The translations under genes and the position numbers were made by a program. Shown here one piece after another: positions 56,294 through 63,493 of a DNA stretch of 64,000 nucleotides. Each line of letters opens with the position of its first letter. Position 1 is the stretch's first letter. Origin of the DNA: Neomoorella thermoacetica (GTDB lineage: Bacteria > Bacillota > DSM-521 > Neomoorellales > Neomoorellaceae); NCBI RefSeq assembly GCF_001875325.1, contig NZ_MDDC01000001.1, positions 146,696-210,695 of the forward strand, written 5' to 3'. A model generated the notes under the pieces. It worked only from the letters and a program-made list of their open reading frames with translations. It was not told the DNA's origin and ran no database searches.

Positions 56294-56610
56294 CAGCAAG
56301 CCGCGTTCCTTATATGCTCCATTTTATAGCTATAGTGTCCTGCAGCCTTTCGCCAGTTCTTTAACTAGCGCATTTCCAGCTGGAGCTTGATAAATGGTCA
56401 TCTCCTTTTATCAGGTAGTATTACACCATTCACACAAACTTTTTACGTCCTCTTGATGCCTGGCTAAACGTCGACATTATCCTCGTAAATGAGTATCTAC
56501 TCACTCGTAATCTGCCAGTTGCTTACCAGTACGTCACGGCGATTATTTTCCATTATTGCTTACGGTAAGTATTCCTGGTATCATATTAAAAGAAGAAAGG
56601 AGGCTTACCT
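56294..56610. other. AT-richer gap before the AbrB/PIN pair
   Basis: About 317 bases with visibly lower GC than the flanks. No intact gene was found; a 23-codon minus-strand frame near 56330-56405 has no spaced ribosome site. A candidate promoter for the toxin-antitoxin pair lies at its end. Confidence 0.4.
56556..56584 (+). promoter_or_regulatory. candidate promoter/operator of the AbrB-PIN pair
   Basis: TTGCTT at 56556-56561 and TATCAT at 56579-56584, 17-base spacer. The near-palindrome CTTACGGTAAG lies between the boxes (about 56559-56569), a plausible autoregulatory site for the AbrB-like antitoxin. Confidence 0.55.
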
Positions 56611-56883
56611 ATGGAAGAACAATTTATCAAACCTACTGAACGCGGCCAGGTAACGATACCTAAAGAAATGCGGGAGAAACTCCAGATCAACCAGAATACC
56701 AGGCTACGTGTTTATGTCGATGGTAATAAAGTCGTCCTGGAGCCGGTTTCCCCTTTAGACCTTATTTTTAAAGAGCTTGAGGTTGAGGCCCGGGAAAAAG
56801 GGTTTACCAGGCAAGAACTGGATAAGGAAATAGCTATGGTACGCGAACGCCTCATGAAAGAGCTTTATAGTGAAGGTCAATGA
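56611..56883 (+). CDS. AbrB/MazE-like antitoxin
   Basis: A 90-residue protein. The N-terminal SpoVT-AbrB swapped-hairpin domain is IKPTERGQVTIPKEMREKLQ, then LRVYVDGNKVVLEPV. The charged helical C-terminus (about 50-90) would wrap the toxin. These antitoxins bind and repress their own promoter. AGAAAGGAGG precedes ATG 56611. The stop overlaps the PIN gene start in an ATGA arrangement, typical of toxin-antitoxin pairs. The element lies between the two copies of the rnpB end. Confidence 0.9.
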   Translation: MEEQFIKPTERGQVTIPKEMREKLQINQNTRLRVYVDGNKVVLEPVSPLDLIFKELEVEAREKGFTRQELDKEIAMVRERLMKELYSEGQ

Positions 56884-57290
56884 GGATAATGCTCGATACT
56901 AACATCCTTATATCCGGAATGGTCTTCCGGGGGCCTGAACGCCGGTTACTAGACACCATTTACCACCAGCGGTTAACCCTGGTGATAAACAGCTACATTG
57001 TGGAAGAAACGAAAGAAGTTTTGCAGCGCAAATTTCCCGCCCATGTCCCGGTCTTCGATAGGCTCTTATCCCTACTCAAAGTAGAATTTACATCTATGCC
57101 ATCTCCTGCCTCTATAGCTAAGATACGGCCCATAATAAGGGACCCCAAAGATGCCGCAATTCTTGCGTCTGCTATTGAGGCCCAACCCTATATTTTTATC
57201 AGTGGTGATCTGGATCTGCATACACCGGAAGTAGGTTCTTTAATAAAAGTCTTGACAACCGCTGAGGCTTTAAAGCGTCTTAATCAATAA
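56880..57290 (+). CDS. PIN-domain toxin (putative RNase)
   Basis: A 136-residue PIN-domain protein of the PF13470-like type. Acidic metal ligands lie in MLDTNILISG, the mid-protein EETKEVL, and RDPKDAAILASAI; SGDLDLH follows. PIN toxins cleave tRNA or mRNA when the antitoxin is lost. Translation is coupled to the AbrB-like gene by a four-base overlap. All expected acidic residues are present, so it appears functional. The target RNA is unknown. Confidence 0.9.
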   Translation: MRIMLDTNILISGMVFRGPERRLLDTIYHQRLTLVINSYIVEETKEVLQRKFPAHVPVFDRLLSLLKVEFTSMPSPASIAKIRPIIRDPKDAAILASAIEAQPYIFISGDLDLHTPEVGSLIKVLTTAEALKRLNQ

Positions 57291-57318
57291 GAAATTTCAT
57301 TGCCCCCAGGTGGTAAAT

Positions 57319-57483
57319 ATGTCCATAGAAAACCTGGTAGATAAATTAGCCAGCCTGCCCCCGGGAGAATTAAAACTGGTACTTGAGATGTTGGAAAAAC
57401 GTCTGCTGGCCCAAAGACAGGTAGCACTGGCGGAAGAGATTATAGAAAGATACAGGCCGGCCCTGGAGGAACTGTCCCGATGA
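57319..57483 (+). CDS. 54-residue helical protein, unknown
   Basis: A short ORF starting MSIENLVDKLASLPPGELKL, then a charged helix rich in Leu, Glu and Arg. CCCAGGTGG upstream gives a fair ribosome site. It is predicted wholly helical, like many small antitoxins, but no family is recognised. The following frame ends after five codons, so any partner gene has been lost. It lies just inside the right copy of the rnpB end repeat, at the edge of the presumed insertion. Confidence 0.5.
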   Translation: MSIENLVDKLASLPPGELKLVLEMLEKRLLAQRQVALAEEIIERYRPALEELSR

Positions 57484-57555
57484 AATGGACGGGATAATGG
57501 TCAGCTTGACGTAGCCATAGGCGTATCCTTCGCCTTCAATCAGCTCCTTTAGCCA

Positions 57556-57583
57556 TTACAGGTTTGCTCCAAAGCACTTTTTT
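57556..57583 (+). repeat. rnpB 3'-end repeat, right copy
   Basis: TTACAGGTTTGCTCC, AAAGCAC and six T's, a near copy of the rnpB terminus at 56208-56236. No RNase P body precedes it, so it is a duplicated end and not a second gene. Confidence 0.6.
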
Positions 57584-57622
57584 ATACCGGTTCTTGCAAA
57601 AAACGCCGGGAGGATATTTTCT

Positions 57623-59443
57623 CTAATCCTCCCGGTAGGCGTAATCCAGCAGGAAACGGACTATTTCCTGGTGGCTGAAACCCTGGGGAAAATTACCCCA
57701 TTGTTCGCCGGTCCGGGGGTCGAAATGTTCGGCCATCAAGTAAAGGTCGGTGGCATTATCCAGGCAGACCTGGAACAGTTCACGGGCGCGCTCGTAATTG
57801 CCGGCATGGAGGTAATAGCGCCCCAGCCACAGGGTGGGCAGGTAAAAGGGAATGGCCGCCTGCTCGAAGCGGGCAATGCCGCCCCACATATTGAGCCCGC
57901 CCCGGGTCGCAGGTTCACCTTTAGCAACAGGCGAAGGTTGCTCAATGGCGGCCACCGTCTTCAGCAGGCGGGGATGGTTGGCTGCCAGTAAACCGTAAAA
58001 CTCCAGGGCCAGCACGGAAATATCCAGGGGCGCGTCGGGGCCGTAATGCTGCAGGTAGGCCTGGCGCTCCGCCGACCAACCCTGGATCAGCAACTGGCGC
58101 CGGACGCGGCTGGCCGCCCGGTGCCACCGCCCGGCCCACTGCAACCGCCCTATTTCGATGGACAAATGGGAGGCGGCCGTCAAACCGGCGTAGCAGAGGA
58201 TCTTGCCATAGAGCCAGTGATCCTTGCGCCCGCGGATTTCCCAGATGCCGTTTTCCGGCCGGTCCCATAAGTTTTCCAGCCAGAGGGCCGCCCGGCGGAT
58301 GGCGTCCCAGCGGGAGCGGATATACTCCCGGTCCCGGGTGGCCAGGTAGTGGTTCCAGAGGCCGTCCAGGACATTACCGGCATTGTCCAGCTGGATCTGG
58401 TGCATGGCTGCGTTGCCAAAGCGAATGGGTTTTTCCCCATGGGGACCCTCCAGGTCTGCGGCGATATACTCCTTACCGCCCCGGCCCTCCACCGGCACCA
58501 GGGGCATGTACCAGCCCCCGTCGGGCTGCTGCAGGGAAAGGGCGAAGTCATAAAAGCTGCGGGCCTCCTCGTGGTAGCCGGCGGCATCGAAGGCCAGGGC
58601 GGTAAAATAGCCGTCCCGCAGCCAGCAGTAACGGTAATCCCAGTTGTCGTTACCGCCGGGCACCGCCGGAAAAGAAGTAGTCGGCGCCGCAATTATGGCC
58701 CCGGTACGCTCGTAAGTAAGGAGCTTTAAAACCATCAGGCTGCGGTAATACGCTTCTATAACTTCCGCGCTGGTCGTGTTGGGCCGGCGCGCTTTTTTAA
58801 ACCACCGGCGCCACCAGGCATGGTTTTCTTCCAGGGAACTGTAGAAGCCCGCGGTCCAGTGCTGGCGGGCCAGGGTTAGATTAGTGCCGTAGGCCATGAC
58901 CAGCCATAGGCGGTGCTTTTCACCTGGTTTTAAAGTCAGGGTCGAAGTTGGTCCCGGGGAACCGGCCATGCCGATGCAGGTCGCGCCGCCGGGGCCATAA
59001 ATAAACTGGAAAGAACCGCGGGACTGGACTTTAAAGGTATGGGCGCCGGTAATTATGGGGCTGGCCTGCCAGCGCACCCGTGGTTTTAAAGTATCCGCGC
59101 CGGTATTTTCTAAAATAATCAGTCTAGTTAAATGATGATAGCCCCAGGGCATAAAGTCCAGCACCGTCACCTGCAGGCCCTGGCCCCTGCCAACAGTCTT
59201 CAGGATGTTACTCTCCGGCAGGTAGCGCTGGCTGACAGGCGTTACTGCCGGTTCGATATCCAGGCGCAGGCTGCCGCCCCGTTCCGGGGACAGGGCGGCG
59301 GCGAAGAGGGGAAAACTGTCGAAACGGGGCACGCACAGCCAGGTGATGGCAAAATCCGGTGCAATAAGGGCGGCCGTCTCGCCATTGCCGATAAACCCGT
59401 AATAAGGACGGTGCTTCAAGATATCTCTCAACCCCTTAGACAA
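57623..59443 (-). CDS. GH15 family glycoside hydrolase (glucoamylase/trehalase-like)
   Basis: A 606-residue protein. The N-terminal beta domain (about 1-240, trehalase-like, YYGFIGNGETAALIAPDFAITWLCVPRFDS) is followed by the GH15 (alpha/alpha)6 barrel with NWDYRYCWLRDGYF, LDNAGNVLDGLWNH and a C-terminal LWLGRYYLHAGNYERARELF. Relatives hydrolyse alpha-glucosidic links in maltodextrins or trehalose; which one is not resolvable here. No signal peptide, so it is cytoplasmic. The start is TTG 59443 with AAAGGA directly adjacent; it lies inside a ~97-bp repeat, so the true start may be a few codons later. Confidence 0.9.
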   Translation of the reverse strand: MSKGLRDILKHRPYYGFIGNGETAALIAPDFAITWLCVPRFDSFPLFAAALSPERGGSLRLDIEPAVTPVSQRYLPESNILKTVGRGQGLQVTVLDFMPWGYHHLTRLIILENTGADTLKPRVRWQASPIITGAHTFKVQSRGSFQFIYGPGGATCIGMAGSPGPTSTLTLKPGEKHRLWLVMAYGTNLTLARQHWTAGFYSSLEENHAWWRRWFKKARRPNTTSAEVIEAYYRSLMVLKLLTYERTGAIIAAPTTSFPAVPGGNDNWDYRYCWLRDGYFTALAFDAAGYHEEARSFYDFALSLQQPDGGWYMPLVPVEGRGGKEYIAADLEGPHGEKPIRFGNAAMHQIQLDNAGNVLDGLWNHYLATRDREYIRSRWDAIRRAALWLENLWDRPENGIWEIRGRKDHWLYGKILCYAGLTAASHLSIEIGRLQWAGRWHRAASRVRRQLLIQGWSAERQAYLQHYGPDAPLDISVLALEFYGLLAANHPRLLKTVAAIEQPSPVAKGEPATRGGLNMWGGIARFEQAAIPFYLPTLWLGRYYLHAGNYERARELFQVCLDNATDLYLMAEHFDPRTGEQWGNFPQGFSHQEIVRFLLDYAYRED

Positions 59444-59534
59444 TCCTTTAGTAGGATTTTAAAGAAAGCAATGGGGTAAAGTCAACCAGTGATAGGTAAA
59501 AACACCGCCCGGTCGTACCCGGTGACGAAGCTTT
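59436..59534. repeat. ~97-bp repeat, copy A
   Basis: Aligns with 60759-60853 over its length at roughly 80 percent identity, beginning TTAGACAAT and ending GAAGCTTT. It overlaps the first codons of the GH15 gene. An inner CACCG/CGGTG pairing is replaced in copy B by another complementary pair, which hints at a conserved RNA fold. Confidence 0.75.
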
Positions 59535-59622
59535 GCCACAGCAGTGCCCGGCGACCTGGCTTGATCGTTGCCCTGAATCCTTGCTATCAACAAGATTATC
59601 TTACTTTTAACCCAGCATATCA

Positions 59623-59799
59623 CTAGCGTTGCAATAGAGGTGGCAGGGGTACCCGCCTGTCGCCAACTCTAGTGTAATCCAGGAGTACAGCCTTGGGTTC
59701 ACTATTGATCGTAATAACTACAGGGGGATCATTTTTTAGAGATTCGATGAAGGAAGTTAATTTCGGGCGAACTTCATTAATGCCGGCAATGCGTTCCAT
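59623..59799 (-). CDS. Phd/YefM-like antitoxin, lone and short
   Basis: A 58-residue ORF starting MERIAGINEVRPKLTSFIES, then PPVVITINSEPKAVLLDY, the N-terminal DNA-binding half of Phd/YefM antitoxins. ATG 59799 follows GAGGCG. Usual members run 80-90 residues with a toxin-binding tail; here the frame ends after about 45 conserved residues plus 13 unlike ones. No toxin gene lies downstream. It is probably a truncated remnant, or an orphan DNA-binding antitoxin. TTAATG/CATTAA palindromic bases just upstream may be its operator. Confidence 0.6.
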   Translation of the reverse strand: MERIAGINEVRPKLTSFIESLKNDPPVVITINSEPKAVLLDYTRVGDRRVPLPPLLQR

Positions 59800-59942
59800 T
59801 TTAACGCCTCATTAATGTTTGCATTAACACTTTCTTCAAGCTTAATATATGTTTTTAATCTGGTCATGTATACCCTAGCGGTTCTGGTCATCCATTCATA
59901 GGTGGCTTTTGATGTGAGTACGAACTGGCCCGGAGCACGTTC

Positions 59943-59995
59943 TTGACTTTTACGTCTAAATACGCGATAATTTAAACGAAAACAACGACGTATTT
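59943..59995 (+). promoter_or_regulatory. promoter and candidate operator of the Phd/RelE pair
   Basis: TTGACT at 59943-59948 and GATAAT at 59966-59971, 17-base spacer. AAATACG (59958-59964) and CGTATTT (59989-59995) form an inverted pair around the -10 box, a plausible site for the antitoxin. Confidence 0.6.
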
Positions 59996-60039
59996 TTTTA
60001 CACGTAAATGCATATCATTATAGAAAGGAGGATTTTTTA

Positions 60040-60408
60040 GTGGGAGGCTTCGTACCGGTTATGAAAGGTAAGCCGCTTTTCTCCAGCGACCAGATTGTTA
60101 ACATCAGCGATTTACAACGCAAATGGCGCAGCGTCGTAGAACCTAAATTGCATAAAATGCCCTTTTTAATGATGTTTTCCGGATCCGAACCCAGGGCTAC
60201 TATTTTAAGCTATGATAGATTTACCGAACTCTGGGAAAAGGTTGCTGAAGCCGCGGAACTGGAACTAAAATTGGAACTGCTATGCCGTATACTCGAAAAT
60301 GAAAAGGGCGGCCAGGCTTTGGTGCCCCTTGCTGAAGTAATTAAGAAGGCCGGTATAACCGCGGAGGATCTGGAGGCTGCTCCTGATGTCGACCTCGAAA
60401 ATGATTGA
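60040..60408 (+). CDS. Phd/YefM-like antitoxin
   Basis: A 122-residue protein. The N-terminal part (VNISDLQRKWRSVVEPKLHK, then MPFLMMFSGSEPRATILSYD) has the Phd/YefM fold pattern of a helix plus strands. The acidic C-terminus with AELELKLELLCRILENEKGG would bind the toxin. GTG 60040 follows AGAAAGGAGG with an eight-base spacer. The toxin gene starts inside its last 23 bases, giving coupled translation. Confidence 0.8.
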   Translation: MGGFVPVMKGKPLFSSDQIVNISDLQRKWRSVVEPKLHKMPFLMMFSGSEPRATILSYDRFTELWEKVAEAAELELKLELLCRILENEKGGQALVPLAEVIKKAGITAEDLEAAPDVDLEND

Positions 60409-60742
60409 TCTTGTACCGGCCAATGTAAAGTTTTTTCCCGCGGCTGAAGCAGATTTCCTGGGACTGGATAAAAGCAGGCAGATAAAAGTAATTAAGGCAT
60501 TGCAAAAAATATCCCGGGCTCCCTCCGCATTTGGCAAAGAGTTGGAAAACCAGGCCGGCAGGCCCCTGGCAGGATACCGGAGCGTTTATGTAGATAACAG
60601 GTCGCTCCGGATTATATGGAAGGTTACAGAACTGCAGGTAATCGAGGTCGGCATAGCCGAACGCGAAGGAATGCTGGCCTATAAACTGGTCTCCAGGCGC
60701 AGGGGAGAATTGGAGAAGTTTATCAAGGAACTGGTTAAGTAA
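60386..60742 (+). CDS. RelE/ParE family toxin
   Basis: A 118-residue RelE/ParE-fold protein. VKFFPAAEADFLGLDKSRQI, GRPLAGYRSVYVDNRSLRII and AYKLVSRRRGELEKFI match the family: a helix hairpin, then the beta sheet with Arg/Tyr residues typical of ribosome-dependent mRNA cleavage. ATG 60386 overlaps the antitoxin gene. It is complete in length. Whether it acts on mRNA (RelE) or gyrase (ParE) cannot be told from this sequence. Confidence 0.82.
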   Translation: MSTSKMIDLVPANVKFFPAAEADFLGLDKSRQIKVIKALQKISRAPSAFGKELENQAGRPLAGYRSVYVDNRSLRIIWKVTELQVIEVGIAEREGMLAYKLVSRRRGELEKFIKELVK

Positions 60743-60758
60743 TAAAAGTAAAGCACTT

Positions 60759-60853
60759 TTAGACAATTCTTAGTAGGATTGTGAAGAAAGCAATGGAGCA
60801 AAGTCAACCAGTGATCGGTAAAAACGCCCGGGCGTACCAGAGGGCGAAGCTTT
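60759..60853. repeat. ~97-bp repeat, copy B
   Basis: Second copy of the repeat at 59436-59534, starting 17 bases after the toxin gene. Conserved blocks include AGTAGGATT, AAGAAAGCAATGG, AAAGTCAACCAGTGAT and GCGAAGCTTT. Its inner pair is CGCCC/GGGCG in place of CACCG/CGGTG. Confidence 0.75.
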
Positions 60854-60924
60854 ACTTACCGACTTAAAACGGCGACAGGAAAAAAGTATTTTCTAAATTA
60901 CAAATCGGTCTGCGGGGAGGGAGC

Positions 60925-61134
60925 GTGGTTGAGGTTGACCTGGATCAGGTGGACGAAGCCGAGGTAGTCTATTTCCAGGTTCCGCCACGGATGAAGGGCG
61001 TTAACCTGCAGGCCCGGGCGGGGGAGATTGTCGGGCTGGCCGGCATGCAGGGCCAGGGTCAGGCGGAGTTCCTGCGCGCCGTTTATGGGATGCTCCTTTA
61101 CAATTTGTTGCGGTCGAAAAGTCCATTATGGTAA
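60925..61134 (+). pseudogene. fragment of a sugar ABC transporter ATPase
   Basis: A 69-codon frame from GTG 60925. Residues 25-56 (KGVNLQARAGEIVGLAGMQG, then QGQAEFLRAVYG) match the start of the second ATPase domain of RbsA-type importers, including the degenerate Walker A typical of that half. After YGM the sequence turns into unrelated AT-richer DNA, and nothing upstream resembles the first domain. It is a remnant left by rearrangement. A homologous region is in the broken ATPase at 41873-43383, but residue identity is too low for a recent copy. Confidence 0.7.
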
Positions 61135-61233
61135 AATAATCATAGCCGGGATAATTCTACCTCGAATGCCGCTACTTCGTATTCGGATACCAACCCTTCA
61201 CCCGGCGAGAGGACAACCCCGGAGGAAATGCCC

Positions 61234-63216
61234 ATGAAAAAAAGAATAGTTTCCCTTTTGATGGCAGCATTACTACTTTTGTTGTTGCCAACAACCACCG
61301 CGGCCGCAACGCCAAAATTCACCGACGTCCAGAACCACTGGGCCAAAGACTACATCCTTGGTTTTGCCAATAAAGGTTTTGTCAAGGGCTACCCGGACCA
61401 GACCTTCAGACCTGACAGACCAATCAGCCGGGCGGAGTTCACCTCCATACTGCTCAACTGCCTGGGTATCACCCCGGCGTCAGACGTTAACACACCGACC
61501 TTTAGCGATACCACCAACCACTGGGCCAGGGCCCAGATCGCCGAAGCGGTGCGGAGGGGGATCCTGATTGTGAGCGAATACCCCGGTGGGCTCAAACCTG
61601 ATGACCCGATATATCGCAGTGAAGCCGCTGCTATGATGATTAGAGCCCTGGGGAAGAATCCCGACATGACCCCAACCTCTTTTAAAGACAGCAACCAGAT
61701 TGCAAAGAGCATGTACCGGGGCTACATCAAGGCAGCCTCAAGCGAAGGGCTGATGCACGGCTACCCGGATGGAACGTTCCGTCCCTTCCAGGGCGTGAAA
61801 AGGGGTGAGGCCTGTGCCATGCTGGCCAACCTGCTGGGCAAGATCGGTACCGCCTCTCCTCCTGCTGTCCCGGTCAACCCATCAAGCAACAGTGCCCTGT
61901 CCGCCCTGGTGATCCAGGGCAACCGCTACAAACTGGGGGACACTGTCGTTTACCTCAAGCGAAACTCGACCAACATTCCCATTTACTCCCTCAGCGTGGC
62001 GGGGGGCCTGGTCTTCATCAACAACACCTTCACTTACCCTCTAAACAGCACCGATAATAACCCGGATCTGGTCGTCAACAATACCCGCTATGTCCAATGC
62101 CGGCTCAGCGTAAGCGGCAGCGATCTACAGGTCACCCCGGGCGCCGTGAAGCTGGATTCCATCTCATATCACGGCTACAAGTATAACGCCGATTACGTGA
62201 AGCTCTATATCGGCAACAAAAACGGCAGCTACTACCTGTCCGACGCCGAACTGGTAGATCGACAAACCGTCAGGGTCGGCGGCAACAGCTATGACATCGG
62301 CAACACCCCGATCTCTATCGCCCTGGGGGAAAATTTCTATGCCATCAACGGGATCAATTACGACAGCAGCGGCATCAGCCTGGACCTGGCTGCCACCGCC
62401 CCGGTGGTGACAAACGGCCTTGATATCTCGGATATCTCTGCCATCTTTGTGGATACCAGGTCCCTGGGCCTCAATACCATCAACAGCCTCTTTTTCATTA
62501 TTGACGGCAGCAGATATGACCGCTCGGAAGTGGTCATCGACGCCTCCGGCAACTTTACGGCTAATAACAAGAATTATACCCCCGATCAGGTCACCATGGT
62601 CATAAACAACAGCTTCTATAAGCTAACCGACGTCAAGTCCTTCGGTGGCAAGTTTATATTCTACTGCACCGCCAGCAATGTGACCACCTGGGCAATAGTT
62701 AACGGTAAATACCAAGATGCCAGTACGATCCAGATCCTGATGGGGAACAACATTTACACCCTGGACAAGATCCTGGTGGTGCAGCATAACGTGATCCGCA
62801 TCGGGGGGCGCCAATATAAACTCGGCGACATATTCGGCTGCCGCATTAACGGAACATTGTACGACATCGAAGACATTGATTACGACAACAGCCTGGATCT
62901 GGTGACGATGGACGTTACCGAATCCACCGGCAGTTGGACCGGCTACCTCCCCGGCCAGCCCCAGAAGTATTTATTCTACGTCGACAACTCTATTTATCAA
63001 GACGGCGCCACCGGCGATGTCACCATTTACGCCGGCGGAGGCTGGAGGACATTTGACAGCATCACCTTCTCCGATCAGTCCCACTTCGTATACGACAACA
63101 CGACTTATAACCTGTTGGGAGCAGAGATAAAGATTGGTGACACCGTTTTTACGGTCGTCGATTCCGCCTGGCGGGTCAACTCTCAGGTTATGGAGGTGTA
63201 CCTGCAGAAGGCCTGA
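61234..63216 (+). CDS. SLH-domain surface protein with internal repeats
   Basis: A 660-residue secreted protein. The signal peptide (about 1-26) ends TTAAA. Three SLH repeats follow: FTDVQNHWAKDYI, FSDTTNHWARAQI and FKDSNQIAKSMYRG with GYPDGTFRP motifs; they anchor the protein to pyruvylated cell-wall polymer. The rest (about 215-660) is beta-rich and contains about five repeats of 65-75 residues, each with an IxIGxxxYxLxxI-type pattern. ATG 61234 is eight bases after GGAGG. An S-layer or cell-surface role is likely; the repeat domain is not recognised. Confidence 0.88.
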   Translation: MKKRIVSLLMAALLLLLLPTTTAAATPKFTDVQNHWAKDYILGFANKGFVKGYPDQTFRPDRPISRAEFTSILLNCLGITPASDVNTPTFSDTTNHWARAQIAEAVRRGILIVSEYPGGLKPDDPIYRSEAAAMMIRALGKNPDMTPTSFKDSNQIAKSMYRGYIKAASSEGLMHGYPDGTFRPFQGVKRGEACAMLANLLGKIGTASPPAVPVNPSSNSALSALVIQGNRYKLGDTVVYLKRNSTNIPIYSLSVAGGLVFINNTFTYPLNSTDNNPDLVVNNTRYVQCRLSVSGSDLQVTPGAVKLDSISYHGYKYNADYVKLYIGNKNGSYYLSDAELVDRQTVRVGGNSYDIGNTPISIALGENFYAINGINYDSSGISLDLAATAPVVTNGLDISDISAIFVDTRSLGLNTINSLFFIIDGSRYDRSEVVIDASGNFTANNKNYTPDQVTMVINNSFYKLTDVKSFGGKFIFYCTASNVTTWAIVNGKYQDASTIQILMGNNIYTLDKILVVQHNVIRIGGRQYKLGDIFGCRINGTLYDIEDIDYDNSLDLVTMDVTESTGSWTGYLPGQPQKYLFYVDNSIYQDGATGDVTIYAGGGWRTFDSITFSDQSHFVYDNTTYNLLGAEIKIGDTVFTVVDSAWRVNSQVMEVYLQKA

Positions 63217-63493
63217 CAGGCCCATTTATTTTTTGTCATGAAACAAATCCCCGGAAACAGGGGAGAGCGTGCGCCATGTATTGGGCGACTATAGCCCTAT
63301 CTCATGTTCCTGGGACAACCTATAACAGGACGGCGTTGCCGGGCTACAAAAACTTAACGCTGAGGGGCTTCTGACATATCTCCCATGGTTTAGCTAGTTC
63401 CCCCTGAAAAAGTCCACTTTTTGCATCACATAGGGGAAAATGTTATTTCCGAACTATAGTTCGAGTAGAATTCTAACTGTTTGACCCATCATG
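63217..63493. other. gap between the SLH gene and the transposase
   Basis: About 277 bases. TCCCC/GGGGA (about 63248-63264) is a weak hairpin after the SLH gene. AAAAAGT-CC-ACTTTTT (63407-63422) is a perfect palindrome that could be a terminator or part of the insertion-sequence end. No gene was seen. Confidence 0.4.

Noticed and set aside
56330..56405. 23-codon minus-strand ORF in the gap before the AbrB-like gene
   Set aside because: A ribosome-like AAAGGAG abuts the ATG with no spacing, and no similarity is recognised; it may be an old transposase scrap.
57556..57583. Second RNase P RNA gene
   Set aside because: Only the last ~28 bases match; the conserved core is absent upstream.
59436..60853. 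c-di-GMP, cobalamin or other known riboswitch in the repeat pair
   Set aside because: None of the conserved cores I know could be matched, and copy A overlaps the start of a gene on the opposite strand.
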